Positions 1-9,459 of a stretch of DNA of 64,000 nt are shown in pieces. A model generated the notes under the pieces. The model did no database searches. It was not told where the DNA came from and saw nothing but the letters and a program-made list of their open reading frames with translations. How positions within the stretch are numbered: position 1 is the stretch's first letter; each line of letters opens with the position of its first letter. The stretch is from Skeletonema marinoi (lineage: Eukaryota; Bacillariophyta; Thalassiosirophyceae; Thalassiosirales; Thalassiosiraceae). The translations under genes were made by a program, and so were the position numbers. The stretch covers positions 2,809,368-2,873,367 of the forward strand of contig CM060489.1 of assembly GCA_030544225.1 (NCBI GenBank). The letters are read 5' to 3'.

Positions 1-659
1 ACCACCTTTCTAGGAGCATTCTTGCATATAGTTGGAGCCTCGTGATTCTTGCGCATTTCCGACCGTCCATGAGCAGCAAACTTGGACACTACTGCGGCAT
101 GCTCCTTGATGATTGAGATGGCGCATGCTTTGGTATTTGTATCATCAACTTCCGCAACTACATTTTGCACGACACGGACTCCATCTGTAGTATTTGTTAC
201 AGACATTTCATGAAAGTCGCTAAAGTCAAATGCGGCTTTGAACAAGGGATCCCTCATGCGGATGCCACCATTCTCAGGATAGGAAGTCATCAACGCAGTC
301 ATCTGACTGACATGTTCTTGGATCCATGTTGCGACATCCGGATCATCTGAGAAGGTGTACGACTCAATGCCAACATCAGTCTCGTTATAGTATCGCGTCA
401 CGTCCTCGTGACTATCGATGAGCCGATGAATGAGCTGCATCATTTCTCTTCTACTATGGGTTCTACTGTTGCCATCCATTCCAGTGGAAGTCGAAGTTTG
501 GCCCATTCCTTGGCCACCACCATTACCACTAACACCTCCTGCCCATCCTCCTCCACCACCGTGATATCCGTAGCGTGCATTTGCACAGGACGACAAGGTG
601 GAAAGGATTAGAATTGAGAGAAGCTGCGGTTGTATGGATTTGTATTTGTTCGTCTTCAT
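1..659 (-). CDS. Secreted glycine-rich protein of unknown function, partial (cut by window edge)
   Basis: Minus-strand reading frame that starts at the ATG at 659 and runs off the left edge. It is the inverted twin of the complete gene at 53892-54752, so the missing part can be predicted to encode the last third (about 67 residues). The visible part has an N-terminal hydrophobic signal-like segment ending near Ala-Arg, then a Gly/Ser-rich stretch, then a globular region with the pattern SDDPDVATWIQEHV. The two copies differ by a few bases and a 2-bp indel just upstream of the start. No function is assigned. I am confident it is a real gene because both copies keep the frame open. Confidence 0.8.
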   Translation of the reverse strand, partial: MKTNKYKSIQPQLLSILILSTLSSCANARYGYHGGGGGWAGGVSGNGGGQGMGQTSTSTGMDGNSRTHSRREMMQLIHRLIDSHEDVTRYYNETDVGIESYTFSDDPDVATWIQEHVSQMTALMTSYPENGGIRMRDPLFKAAFDFSDFHEMSVTNTTDGVRVVQNVVAEVDDTNTKACAISIIKEHAAVVSKFAAHGRSEMRKNHEAPTICKNAPRKV

Positions 660-1441
660 CTTCGTAGATAGATATTATGATCTGTTCTATTGATTCTTTT
701 GCTTTGGTTAATTTATGAGCAAACATGGGATTCATCAAACACAATGTTAACAGAATAGAATCCCATTCCAGAAGAAACGAATGCGGCGAAACGGAGATTC
801 ACTTGAGAAAATCACCTTCTGCTAAAAAGTGAGACAAATCGGGCTTCTTCTTCGGGCAAACTTATCCCGCTGCGACAATCACGAGTTCTCAAAGGTTCTC
901 TCCTCTCTTCTCTCGCATCAAATTGACCTCGCTCATCTCTCACTCATCACTCATCATCTTTCATCTTTCATCCGCAAGCAGCAAGTGTCTACTATTTGTC
1001 TACTATTTGTAGTGATGAGCTGTGCAAAAGAGAGAACGCCGCTGGATCTTTTGGGCTGCAAATATCATGCATGCTGCATCGAGGATTCATCTCACCTTCC
1101 TCTACTTGAGCAACTCGCTGATACCTGGTACGGCCGGACTCTAGCTTCCGAGTCATCTTACAGGAAGCATCGGATGTGATGCCTAAAATATTCAGACAAC
1201 ATATGATGAGACGATGACGAATGAGATTTACAATAATGTTATTCACTATCATTACAATCGCAAAGAGCCATGATGCAATCATGACATGTGAAGATTGATA
1301 TCATCCAGCATTCCCATCGCGCGGCCGCCATTATATGCAGCACTTGTGTGCTCTTGAGACGAGCATAGCATGAACACAAATAAAATTGCTTTGAGATGAA
1401 TGCATCGAGGAGTTTTCGTTTAGGGACAGACAACTCCTCAA
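660..1441. other. Intergenic region, 5' of the secreted-protein gene and 3' of the 209-aa gene
   Basis: About 780 bp with no convincing gene. It must hold the promoter of the secreted-protein gene (leaving leftward from 659) and the 3' end of the 209-aa gene. Around 925-975 there is a pyrimidine-rich stretch of repeated TCATC/TCACTCATC words. Short open frames here are not supported by composition or by known motifs. Confidence 0.5.
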
Positions 1442-2150
1442 TCACTTCTTCCTACTAATCAACGAGTTCCACCCATTCCTGATCTTCTTCAATGGGCGAG
1501 AGGGCTCCTCCTCAACAGCATCCTCCTCCGCCTCGGGTTCGGGCGGGGAGCGCTTCTTGCTGAGATTGCGAAGCTGTTCGGCTTGGATCTCATTTTCTCT
1601 CCTAAGGCGTGCAATTTCCGCATCGGGATCGGGACGAGTCGCAACAGATGGGAATTCAACTGAATCTCTTGACGCTGTTGTATTGTCCAGCGTAATCGTA
1701 TCGATGGGGAATGAAGGGGGAGGACCTGTAATGTCAGACTCCTCGAGGCGTCGGCAATTCGCTGGATCCTTCTTGGCCGATGCTATTAGGAATGCAAGGC
1801 CTTCATGAACGACAGACATTTCTGATGTCATTTTCTCCTCAGTGGCTTGAACCGCAGCAGTAATCTCGGCCCGAGTTTGATCATGCTGCTTCGTCGTGTG
1901 TTCGTTCACACGGATGGACACCGTCTTGACCAACTCTTCGTCCCTCTTTCTCCGTTTTGCCTCCATCCTGTGGTCAACGTGTACAAAAATCAAAGTGAGG
2001 ATGCAATTCAATGTTGAAGGATTGGGTGACGGACTGCTCGACTCACGTTTTCCTTTCCATTTCCATCATTGGTCTGGTCTTATTGCAGTTGCGGAGATAC
2101 GACTGAATGTCAAGTATCGATTCCCGGTCTTCTTCGCTGTCGCTGTTCAT
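1442..2150 (-). CDS. Two-exon charged coiled-coil-like protein, 209 aa, left-arm copy
   Basis: Exon 1 is 2047-2150 (ATG at 2150), the intron is 1968-2046 (79 bp, GT-AG, donor GTGAGT) and exon 2 is 1442-1967, giving 209 aa. The splice is supported by the twin at 52403-53111 and by the paralogue at 54918-55456, which keeps the same intron position and phase and much of the intron sequence. The protein begins with an acidic N-terminus, then DIQSYLRNC, a basic KRRKRDEELVKTVSI segment and helical stretches near residues 65-95 and 145-165 with heptad-like spacing. It ends in an acidic/proline patch and a basic tail with a KKIR motif that could be a nuclear signal. Function unknown. Confidence 0.75.
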
Positions 2151-2437
2151 TTTGAAAGATCAATGGCTCTTCTATTCCGTCCGTGCTTCTATGTCTTTTT
2201 CTTCTCGTCTTGTGAAAGAAGAAATGAGAGGAAAGGGAAAAGAAGAGAGTCAGGCAAGGCACCCTTGACCACAATTTCAATTTCAGATCGATTCAAATAC
2301 AGCCGCGAAGACTTTCGCCCCTTGCCCGTATAGTGGTTTCTGGCGTCAGGCGGAGAATTTAAACAGTTTCTTTGATACGATTGACAACATTATCGTATTG
2401 AGAGAAGTGGAAATTCACAAAGACAGAGCTGATTTCA
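2151..2437. promoter_or_regulatory. Shared divergent promoter of the 209-aa and 737-aa genes
   Basis: The 287 bp between two start codons facing away from each other (2150 leftward, 2438 rightward) must carry both promoters. I see no clear TATA box. The same arrangement is at 52116-52402 in the inverted arm. Confidence 0.5.
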
Positions 2438-4651
2438 ATGGGCAATCAAGAGATTCAAACAAAGGTGGATTGTTTACATTGCCTGCATTCATACAATAGC
2501 TACAGGGAGAAACATCACGACAGATTCGTCAAGAAATATGAAGAATTGCGACAGAGATTGACACTTCAACCTGATTCGGAAAATGAACGTTTAGCTCATG
2601 AAATGGCGGAGCATTTTCATGAGATATCGATGAAGAGTGGCAGCACATGCAATTTTGTTTCAAAGAACCTTTCTGTGTTGAATAAAGAGATCATTCCAAT
2701 ACCTCCTATTGCTGACCTCTCAGCAGCAGATGCAGAGGAAATATATTCTGACTGGGCATGTGAAAGGTCGATACACGACGATCCTATTTCCTCGTCATCA
2801 GAGCTGACGCCGAGCAAAGAACAAGAAGAGTCTCCTTCGATCGCATTGGAGTTAGCCGAAAGGACGAGAGCGGCGAATTACAGTGCAGACGAGGCAGTAT
2901 TCAGTGACCAGAAGGCGCCAGACAATCCTGTAGAGGACAAGAAATCGGGTAGAATGGGGTTGACGAAGTTGATCGGCAGTTTGAGGTTGGGAGTAGCATC
3001 GGCATTTCCGGCACCGAATCTTGACGGGAGAGGAGAGTCTGCGTTGGACTGTTCGAGGACAGACACGGAGGAGTCTTCGAGATTGGAAGTGGTTGAGAAT
3101 AAAGAGGATAAAACATCCGCGGATGACAAATCAGAAGATATTGCTCATGCTGAATCGGTTGTATCCGGAACATCTGAAGACTCCCTGCCTAGAGGAGGGA
3201 ACGTCACAACTGCTGCTGCTGAAGTGATCAATACTGACGAACATTTGAAAGTCGACACCGATGCATTCGTTAATCTCATTCATGTTCTTGACAACTCCTC
3301 CGAGGACAAGCTTGTCGCCGCAACCAATGTACCGATCCTTCGTCTAATGCAGGTCCTTGTCGACTTGTCCTTCAAGAAACACGAACATTTGTATCAGAAT
3401 CTACAACACGTGGCATTACACTTCTTTTCTGTGTTGAGCCTGCTACCGACGCTCAACAAAGTATATGGGGCTTTCATCAGAGCAGAAGCCACAAAAGAGG
3501 CTACGATCATGGAATCGGTGGTAGAGTTGAGCTCTGGAGTTGGATCAATCCTTTCGTATTGCGAAAAGAACACCGTAGCAGAGGCCGATCAAGATCAATC
3601 CAAGGGTGTTGCCGACAGGGTGTTTGCAATCAAAGAAGCCATTTATCGTGCAGAACGCGGCGACAATGATGATGAGATCAAGGAAACTATCTACCGCTCA
3701 AGACATGAAGACGAGGATACTACTGGTGTAAGCAGAGATGTTATCAACAACGAAGTAGCTGATGAAGACGTAAGAAGAAGCTTCATCATCGATGCGGTGA
3801 AGGACAGTAACGTCAAAAGGCACATTGCGATGGGGAGCCAGACGAACAATTTGTTGACGCATGTGCTGAATTCTTTTCTTGTTGCTGACTTGCTCTCCAG
3901 AATTTCTATTCGTGGGACCTTTCAACACCTTTCAAAGGCTTCTAACCTCATTGATGGCGCAAAAGAGTTTGCACGGAGGGCCAACCCAGAGGACACATTT
4001 GATGAAGAGATGAAGGCAATTGATTTTCTAGTGAAGCACGTGTCACCTGCCTTGGAAAAAGAAGATCTTGTGGAAGAAGGCTGGAGGCTTGCTTGCACCG
4101 TATTTGTTAGCTTGAACAAGATCGTGTCGGTTGGCCCCACTGCCAGCGCGGATGCAAAGGCAAATGACCCCAGAAAGAAGCAAATCATTTCCCTGTTCAG
4201 AAAATCCGAGTGTCTAACCATCACGGGGGAGGTAGATGAATCTGCAGACGTGTTTTGGAGTGGCACCGAAAGAATCCATAGTGATAGAAGGTTGAGGGCA
4301 ATTCGCTCTTTCGCCAACCATTTTCTTAGGAGACCCATTCAGCAGAGCCTTCCGCCTGGTTTCTTTGCTGAGTTTGGCTTCGCACGCTCTCTCCTCCGCC
4401 TTCCTGCGACGCTGATCGGGAAATGGAGCACTTTCATTACACCCAATTTCTTTTCGGAATGCCAAGATACTATGCCGGAAAAGCACAGAAAGAAATTCGA
4501 TGAAATCATCAAGAAGAAGGTCAGCGAAGGCGAAGACACGGGAGAAAGAACAATATTCATCCAGGGTAACGAGCAACGCAACAGCCTCAAGCTGTTGTTA
4601 GATGCACATGATGCACTAGTCTCAGGTCGAGGATTGATATGTGATTCTTGA
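2438..4651 (+). CDS. Large uncharacterised helical protein, 737 aa, left-arm copy
   Basis: Single-exon frame from the ATG at 2438. Residues 1-85 (VDCLHCLHSY to NLSVLNKEII) are closely related to exon 1 of the gene at 54918, including the stretch EKHHDRFVKKYEELRQ. Residues about 90-270 are acidic, Ser/Glu-rich and probably disordered. From about 270 to the end the protein is mostly helical and hydrophobic-patterned, with no motif I recognise: no transmembrane segment, no catalytic signature. It diverges from the 209-aa gene across a 287-bp promoter. The right-arm twin differs by at least one residue (Glu here, Gly there, near residue 517) plus silent changes, so both copies are under or were recently under the same constraint. 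Function unknown. Confidence 0.8.
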   Translation: MGNQEIQTKVDCLHCLHSYNSYREKHHDRFVKKYEELRQRLTLQPDSENERLAHEMAEHFHEISMKSGSTCNFVSKNLSVLNKEIIPIPPIADLSAADAEEIYSDWACERSIHDDPISSSSELTPSKEQEESPSIALELAERTRAANYSADEAVFSDQKAPDNPVEDKKSGRMGLTKLIGSLRLGVASAFPAPNLDGRGESALDCSRTDTEESSRLEVVENKEDKTSADDKSEDIAHAESVVSGTSEDSLPRGGNVTTAAAEVINTDEHLKVDTDAFVNLIHVLDNSSEDKLVAATNVPILRLMQVLVDLSFKKHEHLYQNLQHVALHFFSVLSLLPTLNKVYGAFIRAEATKEATIMESVVELSSGVGSILSYCEKNTVAEADQDQSKGVADRVFAIKEAIYRAERGDNDDEIKETIYRSRHEDEDTTGVSRDVINNEVADEDVRRSFIIDAVKDSNVKRHIAMGSQTNNLLTHVLNSFLVADLLSRISIRGTFQHLSKASNLIDGAKEFARRANPEDTFDEEMKAIDFLVKHVSPALEKEDLVEEGWRLACTVFVSLNKIVSVGPTASADAKANDPRKKQIISLFRKSECLTITGEVDESADVFWSGTERIHSDRRLRAIRSFANHFLRRPIQQSLPPGFFAEFGFARSLLRLPATLIGKWSTFITPNFFSECQDTMPEKHRKKFDEIIKKKVSEGEDTGERTIFIQGNEQRNSLKLLLDAHDALVSGRGLICDS

Positions 4652-5313
4652 CCAATCAAGTTGATGGACGTACATTATCCATACAATCCTTTAGCAACGC
4701 TGATAATGTTTAACTGCATATCGATAAAATAATAGTCTAGTGGTAGCTAAAACATGTTGGTTATTTATGGTGTTATTTTCTTGGTCAGAGCATGAAGTGA
4801 CGAGACTAAATAGCATAGATAATTTCGCCGCCCATGCGCATGCGATCTCTTGCATTGCTTGGGCAATAGTTGTCTTAGCAGCTCACTAATGTGTACGCGC
4901 ATGAAATTGCAGTATTTCTCTCCACAAAGATGACAGCTATTTTGAATAATGCTTCTCGCGAAGACAGTCTCAAAATCAATACTTTTAATCAGTGTCCTAC
5001 TCTAAGGCTAAGTGTAGGAACGCCCTCTAACTTGGTAGTTATGTATCTTTCCATTTCCACTACCACTAACTCTAACTGCTACTTGACCGCAACTTATGCA
5101 GAGCATTGAGGTCAGCCACCAACTGAGTAAGCTGGATTCTCTGTCGGCACGCCCTTTCCATGGTACCAAACGCCTCCAATTTATGGCAGCACAACTGAGA
5201 CTTTCATGCAGCATAGGTTTGGGTCACTCAACTTCGCACAAGCGAGAAGGGATGCGGTACCCAGAGAGCATATATCTTTGTCTAGAGAGAGCGGTATTGT
5301 CACAGCAATCACC
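4652..5313. other. Intergenic region between the 737-aa gene and the satellite
   Basis: About 660 bp, AT-rich, mirrored at 49240-49901. I see no gene, RNA or repeat in it. It ends abruptly at the first satellite unit (shared sequence begins at CAGGGCAATATATTCGG). Confidence 0.5.
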
Positions 5314-8300
5314 CAGGGCAATATATTCGGCTCAATTGAGATGTTGCCCTTATTGGCTATCCAACAGCCTCAGCCTCGTAGCTGTCCTGATGAGTCTCTA
5401 GATGATGGCCGACAGCCCACATATCTTTGCGGATAATCGCATGAAGCGGCTGCAATATAGCTTTGAGAGCGTGCTAATGGCCCATTATAGTCGGTGTGGA
5501 TAGCGGGCAGGGCAATATATTCGGCTCAATTGAGATGTTGCCCTTATTGGCTATCCAACAGCCTCAGCCTCGTAGCTGTCCTGATGAGTCTCTAGTGATG
5601 GCCGACAGCCCACATATCTTTGCGGATAATCGCATGAAGCGGCTGCAATATAGCTTTGAGAGCGTGCTAATGGCCCATTATAGTCGGTGTGGATAGCGGG
5701 CAGGGCAATATATTCGGCTCAATTGAGATGTTGCCCTTATTGGCTATCCAACAGCCTCAGCCTCGTAGCTGTCCTGATGAGTCTCTAGATGATGGCCGAC
5801 AGCCCACATATCTTTGCGGATAATCGCATGAAGCGGCTGCAATATAGCTTTGAGAGCGTGCTAATGGCCCATTATAGTCGGTGTGGATAGCGGGCAGGGC
5901 AATATATTCGGCTCAATTGAGATGTTGCCCTTATTGGCTATCCAACAGCCTCAGCCTCGTAGCTGTCCTGATGAGTCTGTAGATGATGGCCGACAGCCCA
6001 CATATCTTTGCGGATAATCGCATGAAGCGGCTGCAATATAGCTTTGAGAGCGTGCTAATGGCCCATTATAGTCGGTGTGGATAGCGGGCAGGGCAATATA
6101 TTCGGCTCAATTGAGATGTTGCCCTTATTGGCTATCCAACAGCCTCAGCCTCGTAGCTGTCCTGATGAGTCTCTAGATGATGGCCGACAGCCCACATATC
6201 TTTGCGGATAATCGCATGAAGCGGCTGCAATATAGCTTTGAGAGCGTGCTAATGGCCCATTATAGTCGGTGTGGATAGCGGGCAGGGCAATATATTCGGC
6301 TCAATTGAGATGTTGCCCTTATTGGCTATCCAACAGCCTCAGCCTCGTAGCTGTCCTGATGAGTCTCTAGTGATGGCCGACAGCCCACATATCTTTGCGG
6401 ATAATCGCATGAAGCGGCTGCAATATAGCTTTGAGAGCGTGCTAATGGCCCATTATAGTCGGTGTGGATAGCGGGCAGGGCAATATATTCGGCTCAATTG
6501 AGATGTTGCCCTTATTGGCTATCCAACAGCCTCAGCCTCGTAGCTGTCCTGATGAGTCTCTAGATGATGGCCGACAGCCCACATATCTTTGCGGATAATC
6601 GCATGAAGCGGCTGCAATATAGCTTTGAGAGCGTGCTAATGGCCCATTATAGTCGGTGTGGATAGCGGGCAGGGCAATATATTCGGCTCAATTGAGATGT
6701 TGCCCTTATTGGCTATCCAACAGCCTCAGCCTCGTAGCTGTCCTGATGAGTCTCTAGATGATGGCCGACAGCCCACATATCTTTGCGGATAATCGCATGA
6801 AGCGGCTGCAATATAGCTTTGAGAGCGTGCTAATGGCCCATTATAGTCGGTGTGGATAGCGGGCAGGGCAATATATTCGGCTCAATTGAGATGTTGCCCT
6901 TATTGGCTATCCAACAGCCTCAGCCTCGTAGCTGTCCTGATGAGTCTGTAGATGATGGCCGACAGCCCACATATCTTTGCGGATAATCGCATGAAGCGGC
7001 TGCAATATAGCTTTGAGAGCGTGCTAATGGCCCATTATAGTCGGTGTGGATAGCGGGCAGGGCAATATATTCGGCTCAATTGAGATGTTGCCCTTATTGG
7101 CTATCCAACAGCCTCAGCCTCGTAGCTGTCCTGATGAGTCTCTAGTGATGGCCGACAGCCCACATATCTTTGCGGATAATCGCATGAAGCGGCTGCAATA
7201 TAGCTTTGAGAGCGTGCTAATGGCCCATTATAGTCGGTGTGGATAGCGGGCAGGGCAATATATTCGGCTCAATTGAGATGTTGCCCTTATTGGCTATCCA
7301 ACAGCCTCAGCCTCGTAGCTGTCCTGATGAGTCTCTAGATGATGGCCGATAGCCCACATATCTTTGCGGATAATCGCATGAAGCGGCTGCAATATAGCTT
7401 TGAGAGCGTGCTAATGGCCCATTATAGTCGGTGTGGATAGCGGGCAGGGCAATATATTCGGCACAATTGAAATGTTGCCCTTATTGGCTATCCAACAGCC
7501 TCAGCCTCGTAGCTGTCCTGATGAGTCTCTAGATGATGGCCGACAGCCCACATATCTTTGCGGATAATCGCATGAAGCGGCTGCAATATAGCTTTGAGAG
7601 CGTGCTAATGGCCCATTATAGTCGGTGTGGATAGCGGGCAGGGCAATATATTCGGCTCAATTGAGATGTTGCCCTTATTGGCTATCCAACAGCCTCAGCC
7701 TCGTAGCTGTCCTGATGAGTCTCTAGATGATGGCCGACAGCCCACATATCTTTGCGGATAATCGCATGAAGCGGCTGCAATATAGCTTTGAGAGCGTGCT
7801 AATGGCCCATTATAGTCGGTGTGGATAGCGGGCAGGGCAATATATTCGGCTCAATTGAGATGTTGCCCTTATTGGCTATCCAACAGCCTCAGCCTCGTAG
7901 CTGTCCTGATGAGTCTCTAGATGATGGCCGATAGCCCACATATCTTTGCGGATAATCGCATGAAGCGGCTGCAATATAGCTTTGAGAGCGTGCTAATGGC
8001 CCATTATAGTCGGTGTGGATAGCGGGCAGGGCAATATATTCGGCACAATTGAAATGTTGCCCTTATTGGCTATCCAACAGCCTCAGCCTCGTAGCTGTCC
8101 TGATGAGTCTCTAGATGATGGCCGACAGCCCACATATCTTTGCGGATAATCGCATGAAGCGGCTGCAATATAGCTTTGAGAGCGTGCTAATGGCCCATTA
8201 TAGTCGGTGTGGATAGCGGGCAGGGCAATATATTCGGCTCAATTGAGATGTTGCCCTTATTGGCTATCCAACAGCCTCAGCCTCGTAGCTGTCCTGATGA

Positions 8301-8400
8301 GTCTCTAGATGATGGCCGACAGCCCACATATCTTTGCGGATAATCGCATGAAGCGGCTGCAATATAGCTTTGAGAGCGTGCTAATGGCCCATTATAGTCG
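5314..8400 (+). repeat. 194-bp satellite array, about 16 units, forward orientation
   Basis: Tandem units of 194 bp (some 193) that are almost identical. Each unit holds two dyads: GGGCAA...TTGCCC enclosing the 10-bp palindrome CTCAATTGAG, and GCTGTC...GACAGC. Variant units are not random. A one-base deletion near GTCTCTAG recurs at a 775-bp interval (near 5595, 6370 and 7145, four units apart), a GTCTGTAG variant recurs near 5977 and 6946, and a three-unit block (GCCGATAG, then CACAATTGAA, then standard) is repeated at 7250-8400. This is higher-order structure. The 66-residue open frames in deletion units are by-products, not genes. Confidence 0.97.
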
Positions 8401-8654
8401 GTAGGACTATTGTGCGTCCGCGCTGAACTCCGTTCTGACTGGTAGAAAGAAGAAATCTTCCAATTTAAGACTTAATGAACATAAATATAAACTAGGAGCC
8501 CATCTCCTAGTCGTCACAACCCAGTGTGCGACCAACCGCTCAACCAGCGGTATGATCAAATTCTTAATGGGGGAATATCTACCCAATCTCGTTCTATCCT
8601 TGTAGATGCAAAGCCACAGCATCGCTAGAAGAGTAGTCTTGCATATTCCTCAAA

Positions 8655-8731
8655 ACTGACTACTGTTTGCCCTCGTGTCCTTAGCTCATGGGAGTCATCT
8701 GAACACGAGGACTTGTTTTCAGGTAGTCAGT
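8655..8731 (+). other. Conserved hairpin 1 with outer stem, in L of X1
   Basis: Outer stem ACTGACTAC (8655-8663) pairs with GTAGTCAGT (8723-8731). Inside it CCTCGTGT (8671-8678) pairs with ACACGAGG (8703-8710), and an inner CTC/GAG closes a four-base loop. A TATAAAAG follows directly. The same hairpin recurs at 8792-8829 with compensatory changes. Confidence 0.75.
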
Positions 8732-8791
8732 CTTATAAAAGAAACACCGCAGAACCAGTTTCACCTTCAGAAAAATCGCTTGTCCCAAGCC

Positions 8792-8829
8792 CTCATGTCC
8801 CTAGCTCGTAGGAGTCATCTGAACATGAG
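8792..8829 (+). other. Conserved hairpin 2, covarying with hairpin 1
   Basis: CTCATGT (8792-8798) pairs with ACATGAG (8823-8829). Relative to hairpin 1, a C-G pair has become a T-A pair in step on both sides, while the internal-loop bases (TCATCTGA on the 3' side) are unchanged. Present in every L copy. Confidence 0.75.
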
Positions 8830-9459
8830 TGCTTGTTTAGGGTAGACAAACTGACCAATCGTCACGTTCACGTCGACCAACAGTATTTTAGTCAGGAAGA
8901 CGCCCGGCAATACGATTTGAGCAGAAACCACGTTCAGCACCAAAGAGAACCAAGAAATACCCACATGAAATCCAAAAAAAGATACCAATACAACTCCTCG
9001 AATCAAAACTTCGCCTCGAAACTAAACTTCATTTGAAGCATAATCTCATTCCAATAAAAAGGGGTGGGTGGGTGGGAGAAAAATAATAAAGCGCCAGCTA
9101 TTTCCTCAAGTAAATAGTAGATCAATCTGCTCAGTATGAAGATTACTCTGCTCGCTTGCCGTAGATTTGCTCAAATAGGTTGTGTTCATTGCGTCTCTTC
9201 ATTGTTGATTTCTCCAGTCGACAAGTGATGACGTCATGACATGTAACGTTACATTGCTGTTTACTGTGACATTCATCCAAGGATCTGCTGCTGCTAACTT
9301 CGATCTGGATAATCCAAATCGACTCTCGAGCTTGGCTCTGTCGCCATCTCTCACGCAAGCATCAATTCAAGAATGGTAAACCTTATCACTCGACAGCCAT
9401 CACGTCGTCCAGCTTGTCCTTCTTCCCGTATACCAGCTAAACCAAAGTGGTACGACTCG

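Larger units (their letters stand above)
1..5313. repeat. Left arm of a large near-perfect inverted duplication
   Basis: Positions x and y pair as reverse complements with x+y=54553 over about 829-5313 and x+y=54551 nearer the left edge; the shift is a 2-bp indel near 745. The partner is 49240-54550. Differences seen are a handful of substitutions: near 1320, 2694, 3990 and around 730-750. The arm continues beyond the window on the left. Past the satellite, the symmetry resumes in the X1/X2 element (8401-13558 against 37718-42841). Confidence 0.95.
8401..9459 (+). mobile_element. L/R cassette element, short form X1 (non-coding)
   Basis: A 1059-bp insertion in the satellite: the array reads ...TATAGTCG, then the element (GTAGGACTATTG ... 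GGTACGACTCG), then X2, then GTGTGGATAG..., which is the uninterrupted satellite phase, so there is no target-site duplication. It consists of L (8401-8936), a unique middle (8937-9078, with a GGGTGGGTGGGTGGG run) and R (9079-9459). L has two related hairpins (8671-8710 and 8792-8829). R has the palindromes ATGACGTCAT and TGTAACGTTACA. No credible protein is encoded. The lack of target duplication and the tandem placement suggest site-specific (tyrosine-recombinase-like) or rolling-circle insertion. Confidence 0.8.

Noticed and set aside
5388-5425. Hammerhead ribozyme in the satellite (CTGATGAG inside a GCTGTC/GACAGC stem)
   Set aside because: The core CUGAUGAG is present, but the required GAAA strand and third stem are absent on either strand, so this is a chance match.
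5496-7246. Three identical 66-residue open frames as genes
   Set aside because: They arise only in satellite units with a one-base deletion; repeat by-products.
8510-8560. tRNA or tRNA-derived SINE on the minus strand of L (A-box-like TGGTTGAGCGG, with a nearby ACTAGGAG/CTCCTAGT stem)
   Set aside because: No B box, acceptor stem or CCA-end arrangement could be found. The A-box match is weak.
8407-9358. Repeated 63-89-residue open frames in X1 and X2 as conserved proteins
   Set aside because: They are identical only because the DNA copies are near-identical. Several begin at non-ATG codons, none has a recognisable motif, and composition is not protein-like.
8401-9459. X1 as a simple deletion derivative of X2
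   Set aside because: Its 142-bp middle is not found in X2.
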